64,000 nt of DNA. It comes from Leptospira levettii. Its GTDB lineage: Bacteria > Spirochaetota > Leptospiria > Leptospirales > Leptospiraceae. The stretch's first letter is position 1. Every line of letters begins with the position of its first letter. The translations under genes and the position numbers were made by a program. The notes under the pieces were generated by a model. The model was given only the letters and a program-made list of their open reading frames with translations. It searched no databases and was not told the DNA's origin. The DNA lies in NCBI RefSeq assembly GCF_002812085.1, contig NZ_NPDM01000004.1, positions 62,001 through 126,000 on the forward strand, read 5' to 3'. This document shows positions 1 through 7,905 of the stretch, piece after piece.

Positions 1-1002
1 GTAGATGAAGGAATCCTTGTACATCAAAAACATATTTTGGAATCCATTCATTCCTATTTTGAAACAAATGTAACATCTGTTCAATTGGTAAAAACGATTT
101 TGACGATTCCTGGAGGAGAAAATTCCAAAAACCAAAGTGAATCATGGGAATTGGTTTCCTCCGCCATCAGTGAGTATGGAATTGATAGACACTCTTATGT
201 TATGGCCATTGGAGGTGGTGCTTTTCTTGATATGGTTGGATTTGCAACAGCGGTATCCCACCGCGGGATTCGTTTGTTAAGAGTTCCGACAACTGTGCTT
301 TCCCAAAATGATTCGGGAGTAGGGGTTAAAAATAGCATCAATTACTTTGGGAAAAAAAACTTTTTAGGCACATTTGCACCACCTATTGCTGTTTTTAATG
401 ACTCCTCGTTTCTTGTTTCTTTGGATGAGAGAGATTGGCGTTCTGGGATAGCGGAAGCTGTAAAAGTATCTTTGATTAAAGAGGAATCTTTTTTTTGTTG
501 GATAGAATCGAATGTGAATTCACTCGTGAACCGAGACATGGATGTGATGGAACAGTTAGTGTATGACTGTGCAAGGCTTCATATGGAACACATTCGCAGT
601 GGGGATCCCTTCGAATTTGGATCGTCAAGGCCTTTGGATTTTGGACATTGGTTTGCCCATAAATTAGAATACCTTTCCAATTTTTCAATTCGACATGGTG
701 AAGCAGTGGCGGTGGGAATTGCACTTGATTCGATCTATTCATTTTTGTGTGGTGATTTAAAAGAATCAGAATATTTGCGTATCTTACGTTTGTTATTGGG
801 GCTTGGCTTTACATTCGATTTCCCCATTTTACTGGAGAAAGGAAAAGAAAACTTAGAAATTGCTTTAGAAGAGTTTAGAGAACATCTTGGGGGAAAACTC
901 ACATTGCTAATGCTAAATGGAATAGGGAAACCGAAAGAGGTTTATCACATGGATCAATCAATCTTAATGTCTGCTTTTGAAACTTTGGTCAATTTCCATT
1001 GA
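1..1002 (+). CDS. eboD: EboD-like 3-dehydroquinate synthase family protein (5' end outside window)
   Basis: The reading frame is open from base 1, so the start lies upstream of the window. The protein has the dehydroquinate synthase fold: a nucleotide-binding segment (IGGGAFLDMVGF), a substrate loop (NDSGVGVKNSIN, where classical AroB has DSSVGGKTGIN), and metal ligands in GIAEAVK, FGHWFAHKLE and RHGEAVAVG. The stop overlaps the TTG start of the next gene by four bases (TTGA). The next two genes match EboE and EboF, so I assign it to the ebo cluster rather than to the shikimate pathway; this is context-based. Ebo clusters are linked in cyanobacteria to transport of a scytonemin precursor, but the reaction of EboD is not established. 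Confidence 0.8.
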   Translation, partial: VDEGILVHQKHILESIHSYFETNVTSVQLVKTILTIPGGENSKNQSESWELVSSAISEYGIDRHSYVMAIGGGAFLDMVGFATAVSHRGIRLLRVPTTVLSQNDSGVGVKNSINYFGKKNFLGTFAPPIAVFNDSSFLVSLDERDWRSGIAEAVKVSLIKEESFFCWIESNVNSLVNRDMDVMEQLVYDCARLHMEHIRSGDPFEFGSSRPLDFGHWFAHKLEYLSNFSIRHGEAVAVGIALDSIYSFLCGDLKESEYLRILRLLLGLGFTFDFPILLEKGKENLEIALEEFREHLGGKLTLLMLNGIGKPKEVYHMDQSILMSAFETLVNFH

Positions 1003-2207
1003 GAACAAAATTTGGACATGTAACCTATTGTTCCAATATCCATTTGGGAGAATCATGGGAAGACCATTTTGAAGAATTAAAAACCTATCTACCTAAAATC
1101 AAAACACAATTTTCACCGAATGAACCTTTTGGAATTGGCCTTCGATTGTCAAATGAAGCTTCGGTAAGCCTTAGCCAATCGGATACTCTATTCGAATGGA
1201 AAAAATGGCTCAAACAGGAGTCGATGTATGTGATATCAATCAATGGATTTCCGTATGGAGGATTCCATTCCGAAGTTGTGAAAGAAGGTGTTTATCATCC
1301 GGATTGGTCAACTCTCGAAAGGTATGAATATACAAAACGGTTGTTTTTTTTATTAAATGAAATGTTACCAGAAGGCGAAGAAGGAGGTGTTTCCACGCCT
1401 CCACTTTCGTATCTCTATTTTGATTCCAATGAAACGGATTTAGTCAAAAGAAAAAAAAATTGTACTCATTACATCATTCAAACTTTAGTCGACCTAATCC
1501 GAATCAAAAAAAAGGAATCACGAATCCTACACTTAGACATTGAACCAGAACCTGATGGTTTCCTCGGAACCTTTGTTAACTTGGTGAATTGGTATGAAAA
1601 TGAACTTTTGCCAATGGCAATACCAATCTTAAATCAAGAATTTGGATTTGATGAAGGAATTGCCATCCAAAATACCAAAGAACATATTCGATTTTGTTTG
1701 GATGTATGCCACCTAGCAGTGACACACGAGATTAATGATGTTTTATTTTCAGAGTTAAAACGAACTGGAATCAAAGTGGGTAGGATCCAAGTGAGTTCCG
1801 CATTGAAGGTGGATTTTTCCGAATCGATCGAAGGAAAACTCAAATTATTAAAACCATTTGATGAAAAAAAATACTTACACCAAGTTGTGGCAGTGAAACA
1901 AAATGGAACAAAACTTTCGTTTAAAGATTTAGGGGAAGCGATTATGAATGGTGCAGAGTTGGGTGAAGAATGGAGAATTCATTTTCATGTTCCGATTTTT
2001 TTGGATTCTTATGGTGAGTTTTTGTCTACCCAAGAAGAATTGCTTACGGTTTTGAAGATGCAGAAACAATTCCCTTTTACAAATGTATTAGAAATTGAAA
2101 CTTACACTTGGAATGTCCTTCCGACACCATTACAAATTTCTCTAGAATCCTCCATTATAAGAGAACTCGATTGGTTAAAAACAAATTTGAGTGAAAAGAA
2201 GAACTAA
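999..2207 (+). CDS. eboE: EboE, TIM-barrel sugar phosphate isomerase/epimerase-like protein
   Basis: This 402-residue protein starts at TTG, overlapping the eboD stop, which suggests translational coupling. The N-terminus (HVTYCSNIHLGESW) and the later segments SINGFPYGGFH, LPEGEEGG and VSTPPLSYLY match what I know of the EboE family of xylose-isomerase-like TIM barrels. LDIEPEPDG (about 179-187) and FCLDVCHLA (about 232-240) carry plausible metal-binding Glu, Asp and His residues. No signal peptide or membrane segment is visible, so it should be cytoplasmic. The family is needed for metabolite export or trafficking in characterised ebo clusters, but its substrate is unknown. Six bases separate it from eboF. 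Confidence 0.85.
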   Translation: MRTKFGHVTYCSNIHLGESWEDHFEELKTYLPKIKTQFSPNEPFGIGLRLSNEASVSLSQSDTLFEWKKWLKQESMYVISINGFPYGGFHSEVVKEGVYHPDWSTLERYEYTKRLFFLLNEMLPEGEEGGVSTPPLSYLYFDSNETDLVKRKKNCTHYIIQTLVDLIRIKKKESRILHLDIEPEPDGFLGTFVNLVNWYENELLPMAIPILNQEFGFDEGIAIQNTKEHIRFCLDVCHLAVTHEINDVLFSELKRTGIKVGRIQVSSALKVDFSESIEGKLKLLKPFDEKKYLHQVVAVKQNGTKLSFKDLGEAIMNGAELGEEWRIHFHVPIFLDSYGEFLSTQEELLTVLKMQKQFPFTNVLEIETYTWNVLPTPLQISLESSIIRELDWLKTNLSEKKN

Positions 2208-2213
2208 TCCCAA

Positions 2214-3608
2214 ATGAAACAAATAAAAACAAAATTCCAAAAAACCGTTGTCATCAATATAGTAGGGCTATCGAAATCTGTCATTTCAGAACACACTCCC
2301 TTTTTGAAACAATACCTCACATCAAAAAATTATACACTCATTGAACCAATGTTACCTGGCGTCACTACGAGTGCACAAAGTACCTACTTAACTGGAAAAT
2401 GGCCAAGTGAACATGGAATTGTAGGAAATGGATGGTATGACCGGATCGATTCAGAAGTGAAATTTTGGAAACAATCCAATCATCTGGTTTATGGAGAAAA
2501 ACTTTGGGAAAAAGCAAAAAAAATAGATCCAAAGTTTACGTGTTCCAAAATGTTTTGGTGGTACAATATGTACTCATCTGCAGATTATTCTGTAACACCG
2601 AGGCCACAATACCATGCAGATGGAGTCAAAGCACCAGATTGTTATTCCCATCCACCTGAATTAAGAGAAGAGCTACAAAAAAAATTTGGAGCTTTTCCTT
2701 TATTCCATTTTTGGGGACCAAATGCAAATATCCAATCTACAAAATGGATTAAAAACGCCACTCTGTATGTGGATGAAAAGTATGATCCTAGACTCACGTT
2801 AGTTTATTTACCCCATTTGGATTATGGGTTACAAAAGTTTGGTTCAAACGTTTCCAAACTTAAAAAAGAACTATCAGAACTGGATCAGATTGTTAAAGAG
2901 TTAGTGGAAACCTATCAAAAGAAAAATGCCAAAGTGATTTTACTTTCTGAATATGGAATTAGTGATGTTCACACGCCCATTCACATCAATCGTATTTTAA
3001 GAGAAAATGATTTGATACAAGTAAGAAAGGAACGTTGGTACGAACATTTAGACCCAGGTGCATCTCGAGCTTTTGCAGTTTCCGATCATCAAATCTCACA
3101 TATATATTGTAAAGATGGAAAATCCGTAGAACTCGCAAAAAAAATCGCCAAACAAATACCAGGTGTTGAGTTAGTCCTAGATAAAAACGAACAAAAAAAA
3201 TACCACATTCATCATGAAAGATCAGGGGATCTTGTTTTAGTCGCAAAAGACGGCTATTGGTTTACTTACTATTATTGGATGAACGACAAAGAAGCTCCAG
3301 ATTACGCCCGCTTGGTGGACATCCACCGAAAACCTGGGTATGATCCCGCAGAACTCTTTTTAAACCCGAGTCAAAAATTTGTAAAATGGAAGGTAATTTG
3401 GACATTAATCAAGAAAAAACTTGGTTTTCGTTACTTAATGGATGTGATCCCTTTAGATGCAGACTTGGTAAGAGGTTCCCATGGTGGATTTCCAAAGAGT
3501 CCAGAATTTTACCCTATTTTTTCAGCAGAAATCCCTCTTCCTAAGAAAAATATTTCTGCTATAAAAGTGTACGATTTCATCTGGGAGCAGATGACTTCTG
3601 AGATTTAA
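2214..3608 (+). CDS. eboF: EboF-like alkaline phosphatase superfamily / nucleotide pyrophosphatase protein
   Basis: The 464-residue protein belongs to the type I phosphodiesterase/nucleotide pyrophosphatase branch of the alkaline phosphatase superfamily. Its probable nucleophile is Thr51 in PGVTTSAQSTYLTG, followed by HGIVGNGWY. Metal ligand candidates lie in LPHLDYGL, LSEYGISDVH and VSDHQ, and RGSHGGFP lies near the C-terminus. No signal peptide is visible, so it appears cytoplasmic, which is unusual for NPP enzymes but typical for ebo-linked members. It is the last gene of the apparent eboDEF run. The substrate is unknown; a pyrophosphate or phosphodiester bond in a trafficked metabolite is a reasonable guess. 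Confidence 0.82.
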   Translation: MKQIKTKFQKTVVINIVGLSKSVISEHTPFLKQYLTSKNYTLIEPMLPGVTTSAQSTYLTGKWPSEHGIVGNGWYDRIDSEVKFWKQSNHLVYGEKLWEKAKKIDPKFTCSKMFWWYNMYSSADYSVTPRPQYHADGVKAPDCYSHPPELREELQKKFGAFPLFHFWGPNANIQSTKWIKNATLYVDEKYDPRLTLVYLPHLDYGLQKFGSNVSKLKKELSELDQIVKELVETYQKKNAKVILLSEYGISDVHTPIHINRILRENDLIQVRKERWYEHLDPGASRAFAVSDHQISHIYCKDGKSVELAKKIAKQIPGVELVLDKNEQKKYHIHHERSGDLVLVAKDGYWFTYYYWMNDKEAPDYARLVDIHRKPGYDPAELFLNPSQKFVKWKVIWTLIKKKLGFRYLMDVIPLDADLVRGSHGGFPKSPEFYPIFSAEIPLPKKNISAIKVYDFIWEQMTSEI

Positions 3609-3649
3609 ATGTTTGACTCGTACCTTTATAAATCATTTTTTTTAATTCA

Positions 3650-4858
3650 GTGTCCGTAGAAGATATCAAAATTGTAACATACTCGAAAGGGGCAGCCATT
3701 GTTGTCCAAAATTCCGTCAATACTGGGAATTTTTTCATCGTTAAATCGGGCCGAGTTTCGGTAGATTCCGAACACATCGTTGTTGACCATGAACTTGCTT
3801 ATTATGAAGCGGGGGATAGTTTTGGTTTGGTTTCAGCACTCACTGAACATAGGTTCCTTGTCACATTATTTGCTGACACAGATGTAGAACTGGTGCAAAT
3901 TCCAATCCGCTTACTTGGTTCTTACCTAAAAGAACGCAAAGAACTTGCGATGAAAATTTTAGGCCTTTATTCTAGAGAATTAAGAACCCTTCAGAAACAT
4001 CTATCAAAAGCAAATAAACCAGCGGACCGTGAATACCATCCTGAACGATTGGTACAAAATGCACGGACTTATCTTTCTTGGCAAAAACCAAATCTTGCTG
4101 CTTATTCTCTGCAAGCCTTTCTCAAATGGTCCAAAGAAAACAATTCCACAGACAATGTACAAGAAGCATCCGACTTATTTAGGTCAGTTGCATCTTCCTA
4201 CAAGCCATTTCCTTGGGACAATATGCAGTCTACTTTGGAAGCAGGCGAAGTTCTTTTTGTGGAAAGTGAAAAGAGTAATGAGATCTACGTTGTGTTAGAA
4301 GGGAATGTAAAACTATTTGGAATTGTACGTGGATTTGAATACGTCATCGATGTCCTAGGGCCTGGTGAGATTTTCGGTGAAATGTCCCTTATTGACAATG
4401 CTCCGAGGATGGCATCAGCGATCACAGAAACCAAGAGCAAAATCCTAAGAGTGACTCCAGAGAATTTATTCGAGTCAGTTGGGCCGTCTTTACTGCAAAA
4501 GATTTTTGAAAGTATTGCACGGCGCATTTGGTTTTCCCACCAAAGACTGGTCATATTACGTTTGAAAACACCAGTCACCAGACTATACGCATATTTGTAC
4601 AATTCAATCCGTGACCAGGACATTCGACTCGGCCGAAATTTAGATGTAAGTTTATCCACTCCGCATACGATTTATATCCAGATGGAAGAGTTGTGTAATA
4701 TGTGTGGGATCATCAAATTAAAACAGGAAAGTATCGATGAATTCAAAGCGGATACAAACCTAGTCATCGAACCCAACCGCATTACCATCAAAAGCAGAAA
4801 ACGTTTGGAAGAAAAATTGGGCCACTTCAAATCAAAAGAGGGACAAATTGTTGCTTAA
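3650..4858 (+). CDS. Protein with two cyclic-nucleotide-binding domains
   Basis: The 402-residue protein starts at GTG. Residues about 8-115 form a divergent cNMP-binding domain without a clear phosphate-binding cassette. Residues about 190-300 form a second domain with an intact cassette (GEMSLIDNAPRMASA, about 243-257), where the Glu and Arg would hold the cyclic nucleotide. The linker (about 130-185) looks helical, perhaps TPR-like. The C-terminal 100 residues resemble the dimer helix and winged helix of CRP/FNR proteins, but I cannot confirm a DNA-recognition helix. It follows eboF by 41 bases. A class III cyclase encoded at 58674 could supply its ligand. Confidence 0.75.
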   Translation: MSVEDIKIVTYSKGAAIVVQNSVNTGNFFIVKSGRVSVDSEHIVVDHELAYYEAGDSFGLVSALTEHRFLVTLFADTDVELVQIPIRLLGSYLKERKELAMKILGLYSRELRTLQKHLSKANKPADREYHPERLVQNARTYLSWQKPNLAAYSLQAFLKWSKENNSTDNVQEASDLFRSVASSYKPFPWDNMQSTLEAGEVLFVESEKSNEIYVVLEGNVKLFGIVRGFEYVIDVLGPGEIFGEMSLIDNAPRMASAITETKSKILRVTPENLFESVGPSLLQKIFESIARRIWFSHQRLVILRLKTPVTRLYAYLYNSIRDQDIRLGRNLDVSLSTPHTIYIQMEELCNMCGIIKLKQESIDEFKADTNLVIEPNRITIKSRKRLEEKLGHFKSKEGQIVA

Positions 4859-4904
4859 TCCTTCTAAAATTTGTATCAATTTTTCAAATCTGTGATTTAG
4901 TTCG

Positions 4905-5288
4905 GTGATGAAAAAGTTTTTCGTGTATTCCCTTGCTCTGTTTTATATAGTCGCAGGCACAAACCATTTCTTCTCTCCTGAGTTTTACCTGGAAATGATG
5001 CCTGACTATTTACCTTTTCACGAATTACTCAATGTCACCAGTGGACTTTCTGAAATCACATTAGGCCTACTCGTTTTATACGAACGAATGAGAAAATTGG
5101 CATGTTATGGACTCATCCTTCTACTCCTCGCGATTTACCCTGCAAATATCAATATGTTATTGGAAGCGTTAGACGGAAAGGACTTTGGAGTTCCGATTTG
5201 GGCATTATATGTTAGGTTACCATTCCAATTTTTGTTTATTTATTGGGCATGGGCCGTTCGTGATTTCAAATTGTCTGAATCTACATAA
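4905..5288 (+). CDS. DoxX family small membrane protein
   Basis: The 127-residue protein has four hydrophobic segments. The N-terminal pattern (FYIVAGTNHFFSPEFY) and LSEITLGLLVLYERMRKLACYGL are typical of DoxX/DoxD-type inner-membrane proteins. The biochemical role of this group is poorly defined; some members work with thiol or sulfur oxidoreductases. It starts 46 bases after the cNMP protein and lies 25 bases before a small winged-helix regulator on the same strand. Confidence 0.75.
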   Translation: MMKKFFVYSLALFYIVAGTNHFFSPEFYLEMMPDYLPFHELLNVTSGLSEITLGLLVLYERMRKLACYGLILLLLAIYPANINMLLEALDGKDFGVPIWALYVRLPFQFLFIYWAWAVRDFKLSEST

Positions 5289-5313
5289 TTAAAAATTAAG
5301 GTTCTCAGATCGA

Positions 5314-5628
5314 ATGACAAAAGACTTAAAACGGAAACCAAAAGAAAGTCCTAAAAAAATTGGACAATGGACGTTTTTATCAAATCATGCTCACGTACTC
5401 ATTTGTTTGAGTAAAGACCCCGAAATGCGTCTGAAGGATGTAGCAGTGCTTGTTGGGATTACGGAAAGAGCTGTACAAACCATCGTGAAAGACTTAGTGG
5501 ATGCGTCTGTATTACAGAAAAGTAAAGATGGGCGTCGGAATCAATACATCATCCAAACGGATCAGAAACTGAGACACCCTGTCGAAGCCAATCACACTAT
5601 CTCCGAACTTTTGAAATTAGGAAAGTAA
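5314..5628 (+). CDS. Small winged-helix (MarR/ArsR-like) transcriptional regulator
   Basis: This is a 104-residue protein. HAHVLICLSKDPEMRLKDVAVLVGITERAVQTIVKDL gives a helix-turn-helix, and the segment ASVLQKSKDGRRNQYII gives the wing. The pattern fits MarR-type or GntR-type minimal regulators. No ligand domain is present, so it probably acts as a simple dimeric DNA-binding protein. Its target is unknown; the neighbouring DoxX gene is the obvious candidate. The C-terminal part (HTISELLKLGK) is short. Confidence 0.75.
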   Translation: MTKDLKRKPKESPKKIGQWTFLSNHAHVLICLSKDPEMRLKDVAVLVGITERAVQTIVKDLVDASVLQKSKDGRRNQYIIQTDQKLRHPVEANHTISELLKLGK

Positions 5629-5654
5629 TTCCCAAATCTGTTACGATGGGAATT
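5627..5654. terminator. Possible bidirectional terminator hairpin
   Basis: AATTCCCA (5627-5634) and TGGGAATT (5647-5654) form a perfect 8-bp stem with a 12-nt loop between two convergent genes. The 3' end of the ketopantoate reductase-like gene lies within the hairpin. No strong T-tract follows on either side, so termination is only probable. Confidence 0.35.
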
Positions 5655-6624
5655 CACTTTCTATCTTCAATACTTCCTTCACAATCCTTTCATTCGTTGG
5701 AACTGGTAATCCGATTTTGATTGCCTCATTTACGACTTCGCCATTGATAAATTCAATTTCTGTTTTTCGTTTATGATCTAAGTCCTGGACCATTGATGTT
5801 CTGATTTTGAAATACTTTAAACCTAAAAGGATAAGAACCAAATGCCGAATCCAAAGGGGCAAGGATCCTTTTCCACCACCAAGTTTTTGAATGGGAAAGG
5901 AACCAGGAACCACTCCTTCTTTAATCTGCAACTTGGACATCAGCTCTTTGATTTCAGTTAGAACTGTGATTGCTTGGTCCCTCCCTTTTTTGATTAGAAA
6001 TAACTGTCCCAAACTCAATTGTTTGGAAGCAGCGAGTCCATTGATGATGGAATTGATAGCGAGTTTATGCCACCTAAACCCGGTAATGTGCTCAGTGAGC
6101 ACAACGTCGATCCAAGGTTCTAGAGACTTTTTCCAAATCGAATTTGGTTTGGTTTCGTCCGAACCACCAAGTACTAAACTACCCGGATTGGATTGAAAGT
6201 AGATTCCACTTTCTAACACTTGTGTGTTCCATCCAACAACTCCTGAAATGATTTTGTTTTTAAGATCCTGAAAATGTTCTTCGGGTAAGCCGTTTTGAAT
6301 TAAGATCCATTTCCCATTTGGTTTTAAATGGTTTTTTGTAAGTGTAAGGTATTCGTTTAATAATTGATTTTTGCAACCTAATATGATGTAGTCAAATGTT
6401 TCAGTGTTGTCTTGAACCAATGTTAAATGGTCTTTTAAGTTTATTTCGGTTGTATCACCATTTGGTCCCTTAAATTGGACAGGTTTTTCTTGTAAGGAAA
6501 AAAGTCTCTTTTGGTCTTTGCAAAGGATTGTATAAGGAACTTTGTTTTGGTGAAAGGCATGTATTATGGTTACTGTAACTGAGCCAATTCCACAAATTGC
6601 AATTGAAGGATATCCATCGTTCAT
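5641..6624 (-). CDS. Ketopantoate reductase-like protein (PanE/ApbA family)
   Basis: The 327-residue protein has the two-domain layout of 2-dehydropantoate 2-reductase (NADPH-dependent, pantothenate pathway). The N-terminal Rossmann segment is AICGIGSVT, in which the third glycine of GxGxxG is replaced. CKNQ carries the family's lysine, FRWHKLAINSIINGLAA matches the WxKLxxNxxxN signature, and FINGEVVNEAIKIGLPVPTNE matches the C-terminal substrate region. The family includes paralogues of unknown substrate, so I give no symbol. It is convergent with the winged-helix gene and divergent from the TRL lipoprotein. Confidence 0.75.
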   Translation of the reverse strand: MNDGYPSIAICGIGSVTVTIIHAFHQNKVPYTILCKDQKRLFSLQEKPVQFKGPNGDTTEINLKDHLTLVQDNTETFDYIILGCKNQLLNEYLTLTKNHLKPNGKWILIQNGLPEEHFQDLKNKIISGVVGWNTQVLESGIYFQSNPGSLVLGGSDETKPNSIWKKSLEPWIDVVLTEHITGFRWHKLAINSIINGLAASKQLSLGQLFLIKKGRDQAITVLTEIKELMSKLQIKEGVVPGSFPIQKLGGGKGSLPLWIRHLVLILLGLKYFKIRTSMVQDLDHKRKTEIEFINGEVVNEAIKIGLPVPTNERIVKEVLKIESEFPS

Positions 6625-6672
6625 ATTTAAAACGATTCTATTTCTTCATAAAGAAAAATCTTCTCTTTTTTA

Positions 6673-6700
6673 TTGACTCTTTTTTGAAATTCAGTAAAAA
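6673..6700 (+). promoter_or_regulatory. Predicted sigma-70-type promoter for the TRL lipoprotein gene
   Basis: TTGACT at 6673-6678 and TAAAAA at 6695-6700 are separated by 16 bases. AAGGGG lies 10 bases before the ATG at 6727 and serves as ribosome binding site. This is a prediction from motif and position only. Confidence 0.45.
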
Positions 6701-6726
6701 AGAAATCCATTAAAAGGGGATCTAGT

Positions 6727-7098
6727 ATGAAAAAGATTCTGATTCGTATTTTACCATTGTTGTTAGTTGGTTCCGTAATTGGGAATTGTGTTTACTCAGA
6801 GTTACGTACTCCGGGACTTGCAGCGAACATGACTCAGTATGTTATGAATTCTGATGATTACCAAATCATTGGTCCAGTGGAAACCCAAGGTGAATTTGTA
6901 ACTTGGTTTTTAGTGGTTTTAACAGGTGAAACTGGTTACAGTGATTTATTAAAACAAGCGAGAGAAAAAGGTGGAGATGATATCATCAACTATCGATTTG
7001 AAATTAGACAAAAAAGTATTTTGCTTGTTGTTTGGAATCGAGTGATTTGGAATGCATCTGCAATTGCGATCAAATACAGAGACAAAATTAAAAAATAA
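6727..7098 (+). CDS. TRL-like domain lipoprotein
   Basis: The 123-residue protein has an N-terminal signal sequence ending in a plausible spirochaetal lipobox (VIGNC, Cys about 21), so the mature protein would be lipid-anchored. The region after Cys (TPGLAANMTQYV, then IIGPVETQGE and DLLKQAREKGGDDIINYRFE) resembles the TRL-like family of small secreted or lipid-linked proteins, whose function is unknown. It has its own likely promoter and ribosome binding site and is followed by a hairpin that overlaps the 3' end of the convergent perR gene. Confidence 0.7.
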   Translation: MKKILIRILPLLLVGSVIGNCVYSELRTPGLAANMTQYVMNSDDYQIIGPVETQGEFVTWFLVVLTGETGYSDLLKQAREKGGDDIINYRFEIRQKSILLVVWNRVIWNASAIAIKYRDKIKK

Positions 7099-7117
7099 AA
7101 TTAGGAACCCAAGCAGG

Positions 7118-7137
7118 GGGAAATTTATTTCCCTCTT
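7118..7137 (+). terminator. Possible terminator after the TRL lipoprotein gene
   Basis: GGGAAA (7118-7123) and TTTCCC (7128-7133) form a hairpin with a TTTA loop, followed by TCTT. The perR stop codon falls in the loop, so the hairpin may serve both convergent genes. Confidence 0.4.
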
Positions 7138-7559
7138 AAGGTGATGACAAGTTTTGCATTCTGAAGTTCTTTTCCAGTTTTCTGAAAGTAACTTTCCTTT
7201 AATTCTTTGAGAACCTTTTCTTCCAAGGAATCATTGAGTTCAATGTCTACAATCTCTCCGGAAGATTCGTCCAGAGCATGGTGGTGGACACCAGTATTCG
7301 AATCAAAATGAGTGACTCCCGACTTCAGTTCTAACGTACCAAGCAAACCTTTTTCAGCGAATAACTTAAGGTTATTAAAAATGGTCGCCCGTGACGCATG
7401 GGGAAAGTGAGTATTCACCAAATGGAAAACTTCTTCGGCAAACAAATGTTGGTGCTTCTCAAGGAGTAGGTGGGCCATTTCCAAACGTTGGGAAGTGGGA
7501 CGTATTCCGTGTGATTCCAAAAGTTCCTTTGTTTTTTGGTAACTTAAATCCATTACCAT
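7125..7559 (-). CDS. perR: PerR/Fur family regulator lacking the structural zinc site
   Basis: The 144-residue protein has the Fur-family winged helix (GIRPTSQRLEMAHLL; HASRATIFNNLKLFAEKG) and a dimerisation domain with a regulatory metal site (HFDSNTGVHHHALDE). The CxxC pairs that hold structural zinc in most Fur/PerR proteins are absent; the protein has no cysteine. A peroxide regulator of Leptospira interrogans is known to lack the structural metal site, and this sequence fits that type. PerR proteins sense peroxide by Fe-dependent histidine oxidation and repress oxidative defence genes. A perfect 7-1-7 dyad lies 35 bases upstream of the start, so autoregulation is likely. Assignment among Leptospira Fur paralogues is not certain. 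Confidence 0.78.
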   Translation of the reverse strand: MVMDLSYQKTKELLESHGIRPTSQRLEMAHLLLEKHQHLFAEEVFHLVNTHFPHASRATIFNNLKLFAEKGLLGTLELKSGVTHFDSNTGVHHHALDESSGEIVDIELNDSLEEKVLKELKESYFQKTGKELQNAKLVITLRGK

Positions 7560-7905
7560 TGCAATCTCTTTCCCTACCTGATTTTGTCAATAATTAGACT
7601 AAGTCTAAATACGAAAGTCGACAGTTTTTCTTAAGAATTTGTCCCCAACTTGTGGAATTTACTACAAAGCGACTGTACCTTCCCGAGACTCATTGTTTTT
7701 TTCGTAAGGTATCGGAAATCCTTACTCTCAGAAATTTGAAAACCAGTGACATCTAACATTTGTTATACAGTTATTTAAGGGATAATTGAGTCTTTATGAT
7801 TTTTAAGTGAGTGGGGATTCAATTTGTGAATCTGCCAAGTGTAAAAAAATCCTTGCACTTCCCGAGAATCACATTTCAATCCTCTCGGTGTTCCAACCCA
7901 GTACC
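7560..7905. other. Divergent intergenic region with operator-like dyad
   Basis: This 346-base region lies between perR and the DISM/SpoIIE gene. It carries the 7-1-7 dyad at 7594-7608. An in-frame GTG at 7807 would add 33 residues to the downstream protein, but the added sequence would hide the signal peptide, so I treat it as non-coding. TTGTTA (7760-7765) with TAATTG (7783-7788) is a weak promoter candidate for the rightward gene. Confidence 0.5.
7594..7608. promoter_or_regulatory. Fur/PerR-box-like 7-1-7 inverted repeat
   Basis: TTAGACT, a single A, then AGTCTAA form a perfect 15-bp dyad. The 7-1-7 arrangement is the classical Fur/PerR operator architecture. It lies directly upstream of the perR start codon (7559), between divergent genes, so it probably mediates autorepression and possibly control of the gene at 7906. 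Confidence 0.6.

Noticed and set aside
1..1002. AroB of the shikimate pathway
   Set aside because: Its coupling to eboE and eboF points to EboD, although the fold is the same.
7807..7905. N-terminal extension of the DISM/SpoIIE protein from a GTG at 7807
   Set aside because: It would put 33 residues before a clear signal peptide, and the ATG at 7906 gives a normal secreted N-terminus.
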